From positions 1-46,631 of the forward strand of contig JALZUD010000071.1 in the NCBI GenBank assembly GCA_023301725.1: 46,631 bases of DNA, given 5' to 3'. The stretch's first letter is position 1. Each line of letters starts with the position of its first letter. Both the position numbers and the translations under genes were made by a program. This document shows positions 34,825-43,407 of this stretch, in pieces. The notes under the pieces are model-generated. The model made no database searches and was not told the DNA's origin. It worked only from the letters and a program-made list of their open reading frames with translations. Source of the DNA: Granulosicoccus sp. Its GTDB lineage: Bacteria; Pseudomonadota; Gammaproteobacteria; Granulosicoccales; Granulosicoccaceae.

Positions 34825-36018
34825 ATGGAAGACGGTACTAAAAAACAACAATATCCCTTTAGTTTTACAGGCACAGGCGGGCAGTTCTTCAAGATCTGGA
34901 TCGTCAATATCCTGTTGAGTATCATTACTCTCTACATTTATTCAGCTTGGGCTAAGGTTCGTACTAAACGTTACTTCTACGGTAACACTGTGCTAGATGG
35001 GTCTAGCTTTGAATACCACGCCAAACCATTGCAGATTTTACTGAGTCGACTAGTGGCTGTCGCTTTGCTTATAGCGTTGACGTTTGGTGGAGCAATTAAC
35101 CCCTTAATTCCCGTTATAGGTACAGTCGTTTTATTCTTGATTATACCTTGGGCCATTTGGCGATCCACAAAGTTCAACTTACGAATGACAAGCTACCGCA
35201 ATATCCGTTTTGGATTTGATGGCTCTGTTTGGCCTTTGTACTTTTACCAATTATTGGTGCCACTGCTCATATTTGTTATCGCCGCCGCTATAGGTTTTAG
35301 CGCCCACTTTGGTGTGAACATCGATCCTGGCAGTGCCTTTGTTCTTGCAGGATCAGTGGCTTTGGGTGTGGGTTATCTTTTTATCAACATCTTTATCCAC
35401 AAGCGCTTGGCCAGCTATTTTCTCAATCACTACCTTTATGGCAAAAGCCGCTTCGCAGGCACGCTCTCATTTTCTAGTTTTTTGATAACCTATCTGCTGG
35501 CAATCTTGCTTGGTGTGTTCACTTTTGCATTGTTTATTGCCGCCGCCGTTTTTATCTCCGTACCGGAAGGTATGGGTGTTTTAGATTGGATAGAAGGCTT
35601 TGGCGAGATGATCGACAGTGACTCTGACGAAATGAGTGCAATATTTCTTGTAGTAATATTGCTTGGCTACGCTTTTACATTCCTGGTTGGTTTTTACGTC
35701 GCAGCGTTAGTGCAAGCAAGAGTTCGCAAGCACGTGTTTAGTCAGGCTGCGCTCGACCAGCGCGTGTCTTTTAAATCTACCATAAGCGCAACAGGACTCT
35801 GGTGGGTCATGTTTTCTAACTTACTGTTGATGGTGTTTACCCTGGGTCTAGCGCGTCCTTTTACACAAATCAGGATGGCTCGTTACATGGCCAACGGCAC
35901 AGTCGCATTTTCAGCTGACAAGCTCGACGAATTTGTCGGTGAAAAGCGCGCAGAAGTAGGTGCGTTTGGCGATGAACTGGGCGATTCGTTTGATATGGAT
36001 ATGGATGTTGGGTTCTAG
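34825..36018 (+). CDS. DUF898 (YjgN-family) membrane protein
   Basis: This 397-residue inner-membrane protein has the family opening PFSFTGTGGQFFKIWIVN followed by SAWAKVRTKRYFYGNT near 40. About eight hydrophobic segments arranged in two similar halves follow. The acidic C-terminal tail is short. Function of the family is unknown. It is followed 45 bases later by an M48 metalloprotease, a pairing seen in many proteobacteria. The 274 bases before it (34551-34824) contain no gene and no clear promoter that I can defend. Confidence 0.9.
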   Translation: MEDGTKKQQYPFSFTGTGGQFFKIWIVNILLSIITLYIYSAWAKVRTKRYFYGNTVLDGSSFEYHAKPLQILLSRLVAVALLIALTFGGAINPLIPVIGTVVLFLIIPWAIWRSTKFNLRMTSYRNIRFGFDGSVWPLYFYQLLVPLLIFVIAAAIGFSAHFGVNIDPGSAFVLAGSVALGVGYLFINIFIHKRLASYFLNHYLYGKSRFAGTLSFSSFLITYLLAILLGVFTFALFIAAAVFISVPEGMGVLDWIEGFGEMIDSDSDEMSAIFLVVILLGYAFTFLVGFYVAALVQARVRKHVFSQAALDQRVSFKSTISATGLWWVMFSNLLLMVFTLGLARPFTQIRMARYMANGTVAFSADKLDEFVGEKRAEVGAFGDELGDSFDMDMDVGF

Positions 36019-36063
36019 TGATAATCTAGTCTTTCTAAAGTTCATTAATCTGATCGAAAAGCC

Positions 36064-37116
36064 ATGAGTATTAGCGGTTACTGGTTCGATCCTGACAGCT
36101 CCACCCGTCGTGAGGCCTCTCTGGATATTATAGAGGGTGGTGGCTATTGCTTGTATATCGATGCAGAGCTGACTGATAAGGGTCAACTCTCATCGCTAGC
36201 CGTTAGTGATCGCTTGGGTGATATGCCCCGGCGGTTCACGTGGCCTGACGATGGTCTGTTTGAAACTCGTGACAATGATGCAGTAGATGTGGCGTTGTCA
36301 GGCAGCGCACACAAGGGCTCGCGATCTCTGTTCCTTCACCGACTAGAGAGTAGCTGGGGGTGGGTGGTCACAGCATTGGTAGTGACTGTGCTGTTCAGCT
36401 ATGTAGGTATACGTTATGGCCTGCCTGCTGCTTCAGAATCCATTGCACGCTCGCTGCCAACATCGTTTAACGCTTCGGTGTCTGCGCAGGCGTTGGATGC
36501 GCTAGACCGCTTTATATTTGAAGAGTCAGAAACCGATGATGCAAGGCAGAGGGAGGTACAAACCCAGTTTGACGAGCTTCTACTGGCGCTACCTGCAACA
36601 GATGTTGATTTTACTTTGCACTTCCGTGCCATGGGTGGCATTGCCAACGCCATGGCACTGCCAGGTGGCGATGTGGTGGTCACTGACGCTTTTCTTGATC
36701 TTATAGAGCACCCTCAAGAGCTTGACTCTGTGTTGTTGCATGAGATAGGGCATGTGCTCGAATATCATGGCATGACACAGGTTATCCGCTCATCTGCTCT
36801 AACGGTGATTGTAACGCTTGCGTTTGGTGATCTAAGCGCTGTCGGTGATATCGCTGTTGGTGTGCCGATCTTCATTATGCAGAATAGCTACTCGCAAGTA
36901 GCGGAGTCTGAGGCTGATGATTTCGCTTTCGCCCGCATGCAGGAGATGGGTAAAGACCCAAAATATTTCGCCGATATCATTCTTCGCATGAGCGAACAGG
37001 AATATATCGAAACAGAAGGGAATGAAGAGAGTAGCTATTTTTCATCGCACCCGGATAGTCAGGTGCGCGCCCGTAAGGCGTTCGAAGCATCGGAACGGAT
37101 GCAGGGCGAGAACTAG
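36064..37116 (+). CDS. M48-family membrane metalloprotease
   Basis: This 350-residue zinc metalloprotease has a soluble N-terminal domain of about 95 residues and one membrane helix near 99-120. The protease domain that follows has HEIGH at 226-230 as the zinc motif and ESEAD near 281-285 as the third ligand region. GGIANAMALPGGDVVVTD near 191 is the typical M48 strand preceding the active site. The protease domain therefore lies on the far side of the membrane helix. It forms an apparent operon with the upstream DUF898 gene and may act on membrane or envelope proteins. It ends seven bases from the convergent heme oxygenase gene. Confidence 0.9.
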   Translation: MSISGYWFDPDSSTRREASLDIIEGGGYCLYIDAELTDKGQLSSLAVSDRLGDMPRRFTWPDDGLFETRDNDAVDVALSGSAHKGSRSLFLHRLESSWGWVVTALVVTVLFSYVGIRYGLPAASESIARSLPTSFNASVSAQALDALDRFIFEESETDDARQREVQTQFDELLLALPATDVDFTLHFRAMGGIANAMALPGGDVVVTDAFLDLIEHPQELDSVLLHEIGHVLEYHGMTQVIRSSALTVIVTLAFGDLSAVGDIAVGVPIFIMQNSYSQVAESEADDFAFARMQEMGKDPKYFADIILRMSEQEYIETEGNEESSYFSSHPDSQVRARKAFEASERMQGEN

Positions 37117-37123
37117 CGAGCGG

Positions 37124-37750
37124 TTACCTTGGCGCAATTCCGGCACTAATGGCATTCCAGCCCGATTTGAAAATATCAAATCCTTCCAGAGCGCCTTGTT
37201 CGATGTCATCGTAACCTGATCCATCGACGGGACTGCCCTGCGTTGCTAACGTATCGATGGCTGCAACAACAGGCTTCCAGCGCTCTGAAAACCCCGATTT
37301 ACAACTGCGAAGAAATTCGCTTGAACGCCATTCACGAAAATTTTCATGTTTGTTTAAAGCTGTGAAAAGTCGTTGATTGCCTATGCATGAACCTTCGCAA
37401 ACATAGACAAGCCCTAGCAGTTTGGCATGAGAATCGTCAGGTGAATGCTCTTGGGTATCGTGCTCTGTGTTGAAAGCTAGCGTATGTAGATCGGCTTCCA
37501 ATGCTCGAGTGCGTTGGCAATCTGGCCAGTCAAGCCATTGCGTGAGTGGATCACGCTCTAGTAGCTTAGTAGTACGCGACTCCACCGCTCTATGTAAAAC
37601 ATACTGTGCTGCTAAAAACGATTGATAGTGTTTAAGATCTGGCGTCGAGTAGAGTAGCTCATCGCTATTAGTTAGGGTTTCCAGTGACTTGTGAACTGTT
37701 CGAGTTGCCTCTCTGAGTCTTGTGAGTGAGGGTGGTGTTGAGAATTTCAT
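37124..37750 (-). CDS. bphO: Biliverdin-producing heme oxygenase
   Basis: Heme oxygenase opens heme to biliverdin, the chromophore of bacteriophytochromes. The 208-residue protein has a REATRTVHKSLE segment with the proximal heme ligand at H20, and YVCEGSCIGNQRLF near 131 as the distal-helix region with the glycine-rich bend. Its ATG (37750) overlaps the response-regulator stop as ATGA. With the phytochrome kinase two genes upstream on the same strand, the operon makes its own chromophore. Confidence 0.9.
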   Translation of the reverse strand: MKFSTPPSLTRLREATRTVHKSLETLTNSDELLYSTPDLKHYQSFLAAQYVLHRAVESRTTKLLERDPLTQWLDWPDCQRTRALEADLHTLAFNTEHDTQEHSPDDSHAKLLGLVYVCEGSCIGNQRLFTALNKHENFREWRSSEFLRSCKSGFSERWKPVVAAIDTLATQGSPVDGSGYDDIEQGALEGFDIFKSGWNAISAGIAPR

Positions 37751-38190
37751 TTTTCTAAAAAAGAGGGTAGGTGCTTTTGCACTAAGCTTTTAAAGACATC
37801 AGCTCTTAATGGCTTTTCCATAAAGTCGCTGATGCAAGGTGTATTTAGAGCCTTCTCTCGAGTAGCGGGATTGGTCGATGTCGATAGCATCATGATGTTA
37901 ACGTGTGATTTCTTTAACTCGCTATTGGGAAGGGCTGCGTAAGCTTCGATAAAATCCCAACCGCTAAAGCGAGGCATATTAATATCAAGAAATATGATAT
38001 CCGGCGCGCAAAGCTCTTGGCTAAATGATTCATAGTTGCCCTTGTTTTGCAGTAGATCAAGTGCATCAAGACCCGATGTACACACCTGCACAGTGCAATT
38101 TATGCCACTTTTATTTATCGCTCTTTGGTGGAAGAAGTTGTCATTATCATCGTCGTCTACCAGCAAGACAGACAGGTTCTTGTTTTTCAT
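37747..38190 (-). CDS. Single-domain response regulator of the phytochrome operon
   Basis: This 147-residue CheY-like receiver has the acidic pocket VDDDDND near 11-17, phosphoacceptor D69 in FLDINMP and K126 in MEKPLR. Nothing follows the receiver, so it must act through protein contact or phosphotransfer rather than by binding DNA. It lies 13 bases downstream of the bacteriophytochrome kinase gene and overlaps the heme oxygenase start. This is the classical response-regulator slot of a bphP operon. Confidence 0.92.
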   Translation of the reverse strand: MKNKNLSVLLVDDDDNDNFFHQRAINKSGINCTVQVCTSGLDALDLLQNKGNYESFSQELCAPDIIFLDINMPRFSGWDFIEAYAALPNSELKKSHVNIMMLSTSTNPATREKALNTPCISDFMEKPLRADVFKSLVQKHLPSFLEK

Positions 38191-38203
38191 GTCTAGTTAG
38201 TAT

Positions 38204-40453
38204 TCAAGCCACTATCGTTGAGTTGTGCAATTTTACCCAGAATGTGCAACCAACGTCCTCGTTAATATCGATTCCAATAGTTGCGTCCATGGATTCTGCC
38301 ACTTTTTTGCAATTGGCCAAGCCTATTCCCGTACCCTCATATTCGGTCTTGCGATGCAGGCGTTGGAAAATCTTGAAGACGATCTCGTGATCAGCAGCTT
38401 CTATTCCGATACCGTTGTCCTTTACGCATAGCAGATAGTACGAGCCTTCTTGTTTCATATACACGCTGACTTCAGGCACTGTGCCCGGAGCCACGTACTT
38501 AATGGCATTGGTGAGCAGGTTCTGCATCAATTGTTTGACTCGACCTCTATCAGCATGCATGCTCGGAAGAGAATCGACTGTTATAGCGGCGCTTGATGCA
38601 GTAATAACTGACGCTAGGTCTATTTGCAATTCGTCGAGAACCTCTCTTAAAGCAAACGTCTGTCGTTTAGTTGTGCCGTTCAAGCTGGCGAAGTTGAGTA
38701 AGTCTGTAATGAGCTCCTTCATTCGAGCGCCTGCACGAATGGTTTCTGCCAAGTACCTATTAACCTCATGCTCACTGTCAAGGGCTAAAATTTCTTCTAT
38801 TAATTCAAGGTAATTTGCTTGTGTGCGTAGGGGCTCTTGCAGGTCATGTGCTGCAGCGAAGGTAAGTTGCATGAAATCGTTATTGGCGCGGCTCGTTAAC
38901 TCTGCGCTGTACGTCAATTCTTTACGGAATATTCCGGTTCGCAATCGTCTCGCCATCTCAAGGGTGCTTGCTTCCCAGTGATGAGATTGATCACTGACCA
39001 TGACCTTCCATTTCTCAAAAGACTGCCTTGGGCTTAGCTTAATCTCTTGTGAGTCTTGGTGTGTTGATACTGTATAGCTATTCTCAGGGTCACCAGCCCA
39101 GTTCGTGGTTTTGGTCACTTGCGCTCTGAACCAGAAAATATAGCTGTGTGACACTATAGAGACGCACGCAGCGAGTATTCCTCCAATGTCATTGTTGGAC
39201 GTTTTGATCATCGGTAAAACAGTGCCAGCACTGGACGTGCTGAACACTTCTGTGTGTCCTTGATTAACTAGCCACTGACGAATCTCTAGCAACGTTTCTG
39301 TATCTGGAGTTAAGCCGCCTGAGAAGGTGCATTCATCTAGAGTGACCAGTGCTGCGCCATCTGCTTGACACATGTGCATGAGTAAAGATGCATTCTCGAG
39401 AATCTCAATACGATGATTAGTGCTGTGCCTTACATTTTCAAGAAATTCTGTTTCTATCAACAACCAGTTGGATTCTTGAATTGATTTACGCTGTATTTCC
39501 AATTCGAGAATTCGCTTGGCGAGTAAGTCGCCAATGGTTTCACTGAGCACTCTATGATCAAATGCAATGGTCAACGGTGTGTTGTGGTGGCAGGCTATAA
39601 GTCCCCAGAGTTCCCCATTAATGATGATAGAAATACAGAGCGTCGCTGTAACCCCCATGTTCGCAAGATATTCAATGTGAATAGGCGAGGTGGCGCGTAG
39701 TTGACTGAACGTTAGATCCAGATGTGGGGGTGTTTTCCCCAGTGAGGGGTTAAAGTTTAGCGTTGTGTTAGCTGGGTTGATATCTGATATAAATCGTGAT
39801 TTGGTTTTTAGAAACAGGTCACGAGCTATTTTGGGGATATCAGTTTCTGGATAGTGCAATCCAAGATAGGCTTCAAGATGAGGCTGCTTAGTCTCTCCTA
39901 CCACACACCCGTGTTTGTCTTCATCAAACTTGTAAACCATTACGCGATCGAAGTGAAACGCCTCTGCAACAAGCTGAGTTGTGGTGGCGTACAACTCTTC
40001 GAGGGTATCTGTGTTGGCCATTCGTCTGGCTATTCGACCTAATGTGCCTTCGCTAAGTTGAGAGCAGGGTAGAGGCTCGAATTCAACCGTCACAAAGCCT
40101 GCGTTGCTGTGAATGACTAAGTCGTATTGCTCTGATGAAGGCGATGTCCATCGAACGGATTCTTCTGCGTAGACTACTGACTGTTTCGCGCCAGCCTCGA
40201 CAAACTTCAGCGACGCCTGCCAGATTGGTTTGGGTAACCAGTCTTGTAACGCTCTGTTCCACATTGATGACTCATCACATTGAAGTAGATAAGCTAAATT
40301 CGCTGAGACGGCATGGAGCGTTAAGGGCTGCGAAGTATCAAGAACCAGCATGTGACCGCGCCCTTGTATCGCGACTGGTCGGTGAACTGGCTCTTCATGG
40401 CAATTGGTTCGGGTTAGCGTAAAGTCTGGATAGAGCTTATTTGTATTACCCAT
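38204..40453 (-). CDS. bphP: Bacteriophytochrome sensor histidine kinase
   Basis: This 749-residue red/far-red photoreceptor kinase has biliverdin-binding Cys18 in the N-terminal extension. The PAS domain is about 25-120. The GAF domain has HYPETDIPKIARDLF, the family's PASDIP-like motif, near 218. The PHY domain has the SPRQSFEKW tongue motif near 480. A HisKA region follows with phospho-acceptor histidine in AAHDLQEPLR near 535, then an ATPase domain with N, GIGIEAADHE and GTGIGLANCKK boxes. It heads a minus-strand operon with the response regulator and heme oxygenase. Confidence 0.95.
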   Translation of the reverse strand: MGNTNKLYPDFTLTRTNCHEEPVHRPVAIQGRGHMLVLDTSQPLTLHAVSANLAYLLQCDESSMWNRALQDWLPKPIWQASLKFVEAGAKQSVVYAEESVRWTSPSSEQYDLVIHSNAGFVTVEFEPLPCSQLSEGTLGRIARRMANTDTLEELYATTTQLVAEAFHFDRVMVYKFDEDKHGCVVGETKQPHLEAYLGLHYPETDIPKIARDLFLKTKSRFISDINPANTTLNFNPSLGKTPPHLDLTFSQLRATSPIHIEYLANMGVTATLCISIIINGELWGLIACHHNTPLTIAFDHRVLSETIGDLLAKRILELEIQRKSIQESNWLLIETEFLENVRHSTNHRIEILENASLLMHMCQADGAALVTLDECTFSGGLTPDTETLLEIRQWLVNQGHTEVFSTSSAGTVLPMIKTSNNDIGGILAACVSIVSHSYIFWFRAQVTKTTNWAGDPENSYTVSTHQDSQEIKLSPRQSFEKWKVMVSDQSHHWEASTLEMARRLRTGIFRKELTYSAELTSRANNDFMQLTFAAAHDLQEPLRTQANYLELIEEILALDSEHEVNRYLAETIRAGARMKELITDLLNFASLNGTTKRQTFALREVLDELQIDLASVITASSAAITVDSLPSMHADRGRVKQLMQNLLTNAIKYVAPGTVPEVSVYMKQEGSYYLLCVKDNGIGIEAADHEIVFKIFQRLHRKTEYEGTGIGLANCKKVAESMDATIGIDINEDVGCTFWVKLHNSTIVA

Positions 40454-40538
40454 GAACTGCAGGCCTAATGAGATGGATGGTAAGCTAACATTAAATGAAC
40501 AAGCATGCCCGCAGTGTGGTGCAGTTGCTACTCAGATA

Positions 40539-40562
40539 TTACGTGATGTTACGTGATGTAAC
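40539..40562. promoter_or_regulatory. Direct repeat and palindrome upstream of bphP
   Basis: TTACGTGATG occurs twice in a row (40539-40548 and 40549-40558), and the second copy overlaps a perfect palindrome GTTAC-N5-GTAAC (40548-40562). It lies 86-109 bases upstream of the bphP start, in the 248-base gap shared with the divergent VF530 gene, as expected for an operator. No cognate regulator gene is adjacent. The rest of the gap is AT-rich and unannotated. Confidence 0.45.
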
Positions 40563-40701
40563 TCGTTGTTGAAAATTTTCCAAGTAGACCGATAGCTTGC
40601 CAAGCACGGCGTTAGATTATTTATTTTATTGGGTTTCTGCGTAGAGTTAGCGACAGCTCATCCAAGGTCACTATTCCTATTTCTCTATTGCAACTCAATT
40701 C

Positions 40702-40920
40702 ATGAACAATGAAAACGCCAACGACCCATTGCATGGAATCACACTTAAAGCAATGGTCACTTTTCTTGTCGATCATTATGGATGGGATGAGCTTGCTCTT
40801 AGAATCAATATCAACTGTTTCAAGAGCAACCCGTCGGTTAAGTCGTCGCTTAACTATCTACGCAAAACCCAATGGGCCAGAGATAAGGTAGAGCAGCTTT
40901 ATATTGCCACTGTGAAATAG
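40702..40920 (+). CDS. VF530-family (DUF2132) small DNA-binding protein
   Basis: This 72-residue protein matches the VF530 family almost over its whole length: [12 protein letters not shown], then [23 protein letters not shown] and TQWARDKVE. The family is described as compact and DNA-binding, with no defined cellular role. It stands alone on the plus strand, divergent from bphP. Confidence 0.88.
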   Translation: MNNENANDPLHGITLKAMVTFLVDHYGWDELALRININCFKSNPSVKSSLNYLRKTQWARDKVEQLYIATVK

Positions 40921-41365
40921 ATAGGCAAGTTAACTGAGTGCTTTTTAGTGCCTGCGCCACTCTTAGCCGGTGTTTGGCTTAGCCTTGCGTAAATTAGTCA
41001 AGGCACTCAAAGATGGGTTTCTACTGATATTATTTCTGGATACGTACAATACCAGCAGCCTGTTTACTGATTCGTGTAACGCCTGAGTTTTATAAAATCA
41101 ACTAAGTTTGGCGGTAAGGTTTTCAGGTTATTGCCAAACGCCTTTCAGTTGTCCTAGCATAGTCTGATCAGGTAAATGACTAAGGCTTCCATTTTGTTCC
41201 AGAAGGGTTGTGCTGTCGTTTTTTTCTATCGGTCGGTCTGTGACATAATTAGAGAGTGAATATTGACACCGTGAGAAGCCAACGTTAGATATGGGACCGA
41301 ATACGGGCGAATTTCCAGCGCAAAGCGGTGCACCAAGTGCTGGGGCGCTTGCTATAAACTTCACG
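40921..41365. other. Gap after VF530 without a supported gene
   Basis: The 445 bases before the stem-loop at 41366 contain no convincing coding sequence. A 78-codon minus-strand frame at 41128-41364 starts with GTG and has no recognisable family or good ribosome-binding site. I see no RNA gene here. Confidence 0.4.
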
Positions 41366-41400
41366 TTACCCGGCGCTCTATCGGGTGTACTATTTTTTTA
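41366..41400 (+). terminator. Possible stem-loop with T-run just before the DUF4153 gene
   Basis: ACCCG (41368-41372) pairs with CGGGT (41382-41386) over a nine-base loop, and a T-rich run (TATTTTTTTA) follows at 41391-41400. It looks like a weak plus-strand terminator. Its position touching the first codon of the next frame argues that the gene starts further downstream or that this is a leader attenuator. Confidence 0.4.
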
Positions 41401-43296
41401 TTGATTAACCATTCAGAGGCGAGCCAATCGACTTCGCTCCGGTTGGCCACAATGACAGCGATAGCAGCCGGCTCTGTGAGCTATTGGATGTTGACTCGTG
41501 AAGGTGCTCGCGTACGTGCACTTGCCATCGCTATTGCGTTAACACTTGGTTTCGGCTTGTTGGTTGGTCAGAACTCAGACCTGACAAGTATGATTTCGTA
41601 CAGTGGGCGACAGGACGCCAATAGTCTGGCAATGTACTGCGTTGGCGGATTTTTAGTTGTTGCTCTACCGTTTGTTCGGCTATTCACTGAGCCGCGTGTT
41701 GGGCACAGTCTTTATTCTGCACTGTTCTTTCACTCCTGGGAGCAAGCTGTCGCTGTCGTCTGCGGTGGTATGTTTGCTTTGCTGAGTTTCCTACTACTAG
41801 CACTTATTGTGGTGCTTTTAGATATGACTGGCCTTTCTATTAAGAACCTAGTGTTCACAGAGGCTCTGCTTATTCCACTCTTATTGGCTGCAGCGAGCAC
41901 GGCCGTTGGCGTCTTGCGTGTCCGTGTAGTGATGCTAAAGGGATTGCATCACATAGCAATGATTCTGCTACGCCTGCTCATGCCTGTTCACTTAATAGCA
42001 ATGGCAATTTTTTTGACAGCTGTTGCGGTACGTGGTATCGACACAAGTGTCTCAGGCATAGGTGTTGTCGCACTGTCTATGTCAATCGCTGCGGCGCTTA
42101 CCTTCATTTCAGCGGTGCTTGGAGATAGTGAGCAACTCAACATGCCGCGTTGGCAACTGTTGGCTTGTCGTTCTCTAGCGCTATTAACGCTACCTCTGTC
42201 ACTTCTTGCAGCCAATGCTCTTTGGATTCGGGTCGACACTTATGGACTAACAGGTGAGCGTGTTTTGGCCGTTTGTGTTGTCACTATTTCTGTGCTTTAT
42301 GGTACTGGCTATAGCATTGTTGGTCTTCTCCCAGCGTTTGACAAATATATACGGCGCGTCAACATCGTCGTTGCATTGGTAGTTGCATGCGTTTGCTTGT
42401 TGCTGCTCACGCCCGTACTTAATCCTGATCGACTTGCAGTAGCAGATCAAATGAGGCGTTTCGACAATGGCACAACAGCCGCCGAAAAAATCGACCTCAG
42501 TTATCTAAAATTTCAAGCGGGTGCCGCAGGTATTGAAGCGTTGCAAGAAGTTTTACCGCAAGTGGCAGAGAGCCCCGCTGCACAGCGAGAGCCACTGAAG
42601 ACGCGACTTATAAAGATTGAGAACACATCAACACTTGGTCAATACCGACGGTATGACTGGGTGCATCGTGAACCAGAGAATGTGCCAAGCACTGGTGAAG
42701 TGGAAAATGATGATTTTTTTCCCAACTCCATACGCATATCGCAAGCCTTGGTTAACGACAAACTCAGCGTTACTACTCATCTAAATGGCGCTATCCGACA
42801 GGCAAATGATCTTGCTAGCGTATCTAATGACAAAGATACATCTAAAGTGATTGCACTACTTGAAAGGCTCTCGGTCGAAAGCCAGTTTAGTCAACGTTGT
42901 ACCGGTACCGATGTTGTTGCACGACGATGCGCACTCTTAGTAACTGACGAGTCTTCAGCTTTGAATGTGGTTCAGAAGGGGGGAGATGCGGATGTAAATA
43001 CTGCGGAGTTCTCGGCAATAGCGCTATTGGTTATGGAAGAACGCTTGCTAGAATATATTCAGCTTGCCTGGATTGTTCTAGAAGTTAAGAGTGGGAGTGT
43101 TGAACAATGGCGGATTCTGCCTTTAGATACTTTGAACAATATCGCTGCGATCAATGTGGCTAATAACGACGTGAATGCGCTACGAAGTCTGTTGGCAATA
43201 GGCAAGCTACCGGCGGTTGAGCGCGTGCAAGTCAATGCGTTGCGACTGGGAGATAGCTTGGTGTTGCCTGGAAGTGCCCTGCCAATTCAGCGTTGA
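41401..43296 (+). CDS. DUF4153-family integral membrane protein
   Basis: The 631-residue protein has about ten to eleven hydrophobic helices in its first 350 residues and a soluble C-terminal region of about 280 residues. Sequence around YSALFFHSWEQAVAVVCGG near 104 and the helix-rich block that follows match DUF4153 membrane proteins. Function is unknown. The open frame starts with TTG at 41401, directly after a terminator-like hairpin. The ATG at 41452 is an alternative start. Neither has a strong ribosome-binding site; AGAGGCGAG at 41414-41422 is the best candidate and favours a start a few codons inside. Confidence 0.8.
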   Translation: MINHSEASQSTSLRLATMTAIAAGSVSYWMLTREGARVRALAIAIALTLGFGLLVGQNSDLTSMISYSGRQDANSLAMYCVGGFLVVALPFVRLFTEPRVGHSLYSALFFHSWEQAVAVVCGGMFALLSFLLLALIVVLLDMTGLSIKNLVFTEALLIPLLLAAASTAVGVLRVRVVMLKGLHHIAMILLRLLMPVHLIAMAIFLTAVAVRGIDTSVSGIGVVALSMSIAAALTFISAVLGDSEQLNMPRWQLLACRSLALLTLPLSLLAANALWIRVDTYGLTGERVLAVCVVTISVLYGTGYSIVGLLPAFDKYIRRVNIVVALVVACVCLLLLTPVLNPDRLAVADQMRRFDNGTTAAEKIDLSYLKFQAGAAGIEALQEVLPQVAESPAAQREPLKTRLIKIENTSTLGQYRRYDWVHREPENVPSTGEVENDDFFPNSIRISQALVNDKLSVTTHLNGAIRQANDLASVSNDKDTSKVIALLERLSVESQFSQRCTGTDVVARRCALLVTDESSALNVVQKGGDADVNTAEFSAIALLVMEERLLEYIQLAWIVLEVKSGSVEQWRILPLDTLNNIAAINVANNDVNALRSLLAIGKLPAVERVQVNALRLGDSLVLPGSALPIQR

Positions 43297-43407
43297 AGTG
43301 TGAGCTTTAATTTGCCGCCCTGTTGCTGTTTCTACCAAGAGATTTTTAAGTAAATACGTCTGGCCAGCTCAACGTGTACTCCATCTACCATCGTGTCTTG
43401 AAAAACC

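Noticed and set aside
41128-41364. Minus-strand open frame of 78 codons upstream of the DUF4153 gene
   Set aside because: It has a GTG start, no clear ribosome-binding site, no recognisable domain or membrane segment, and no operon partner. It could be real but cannot be supported.
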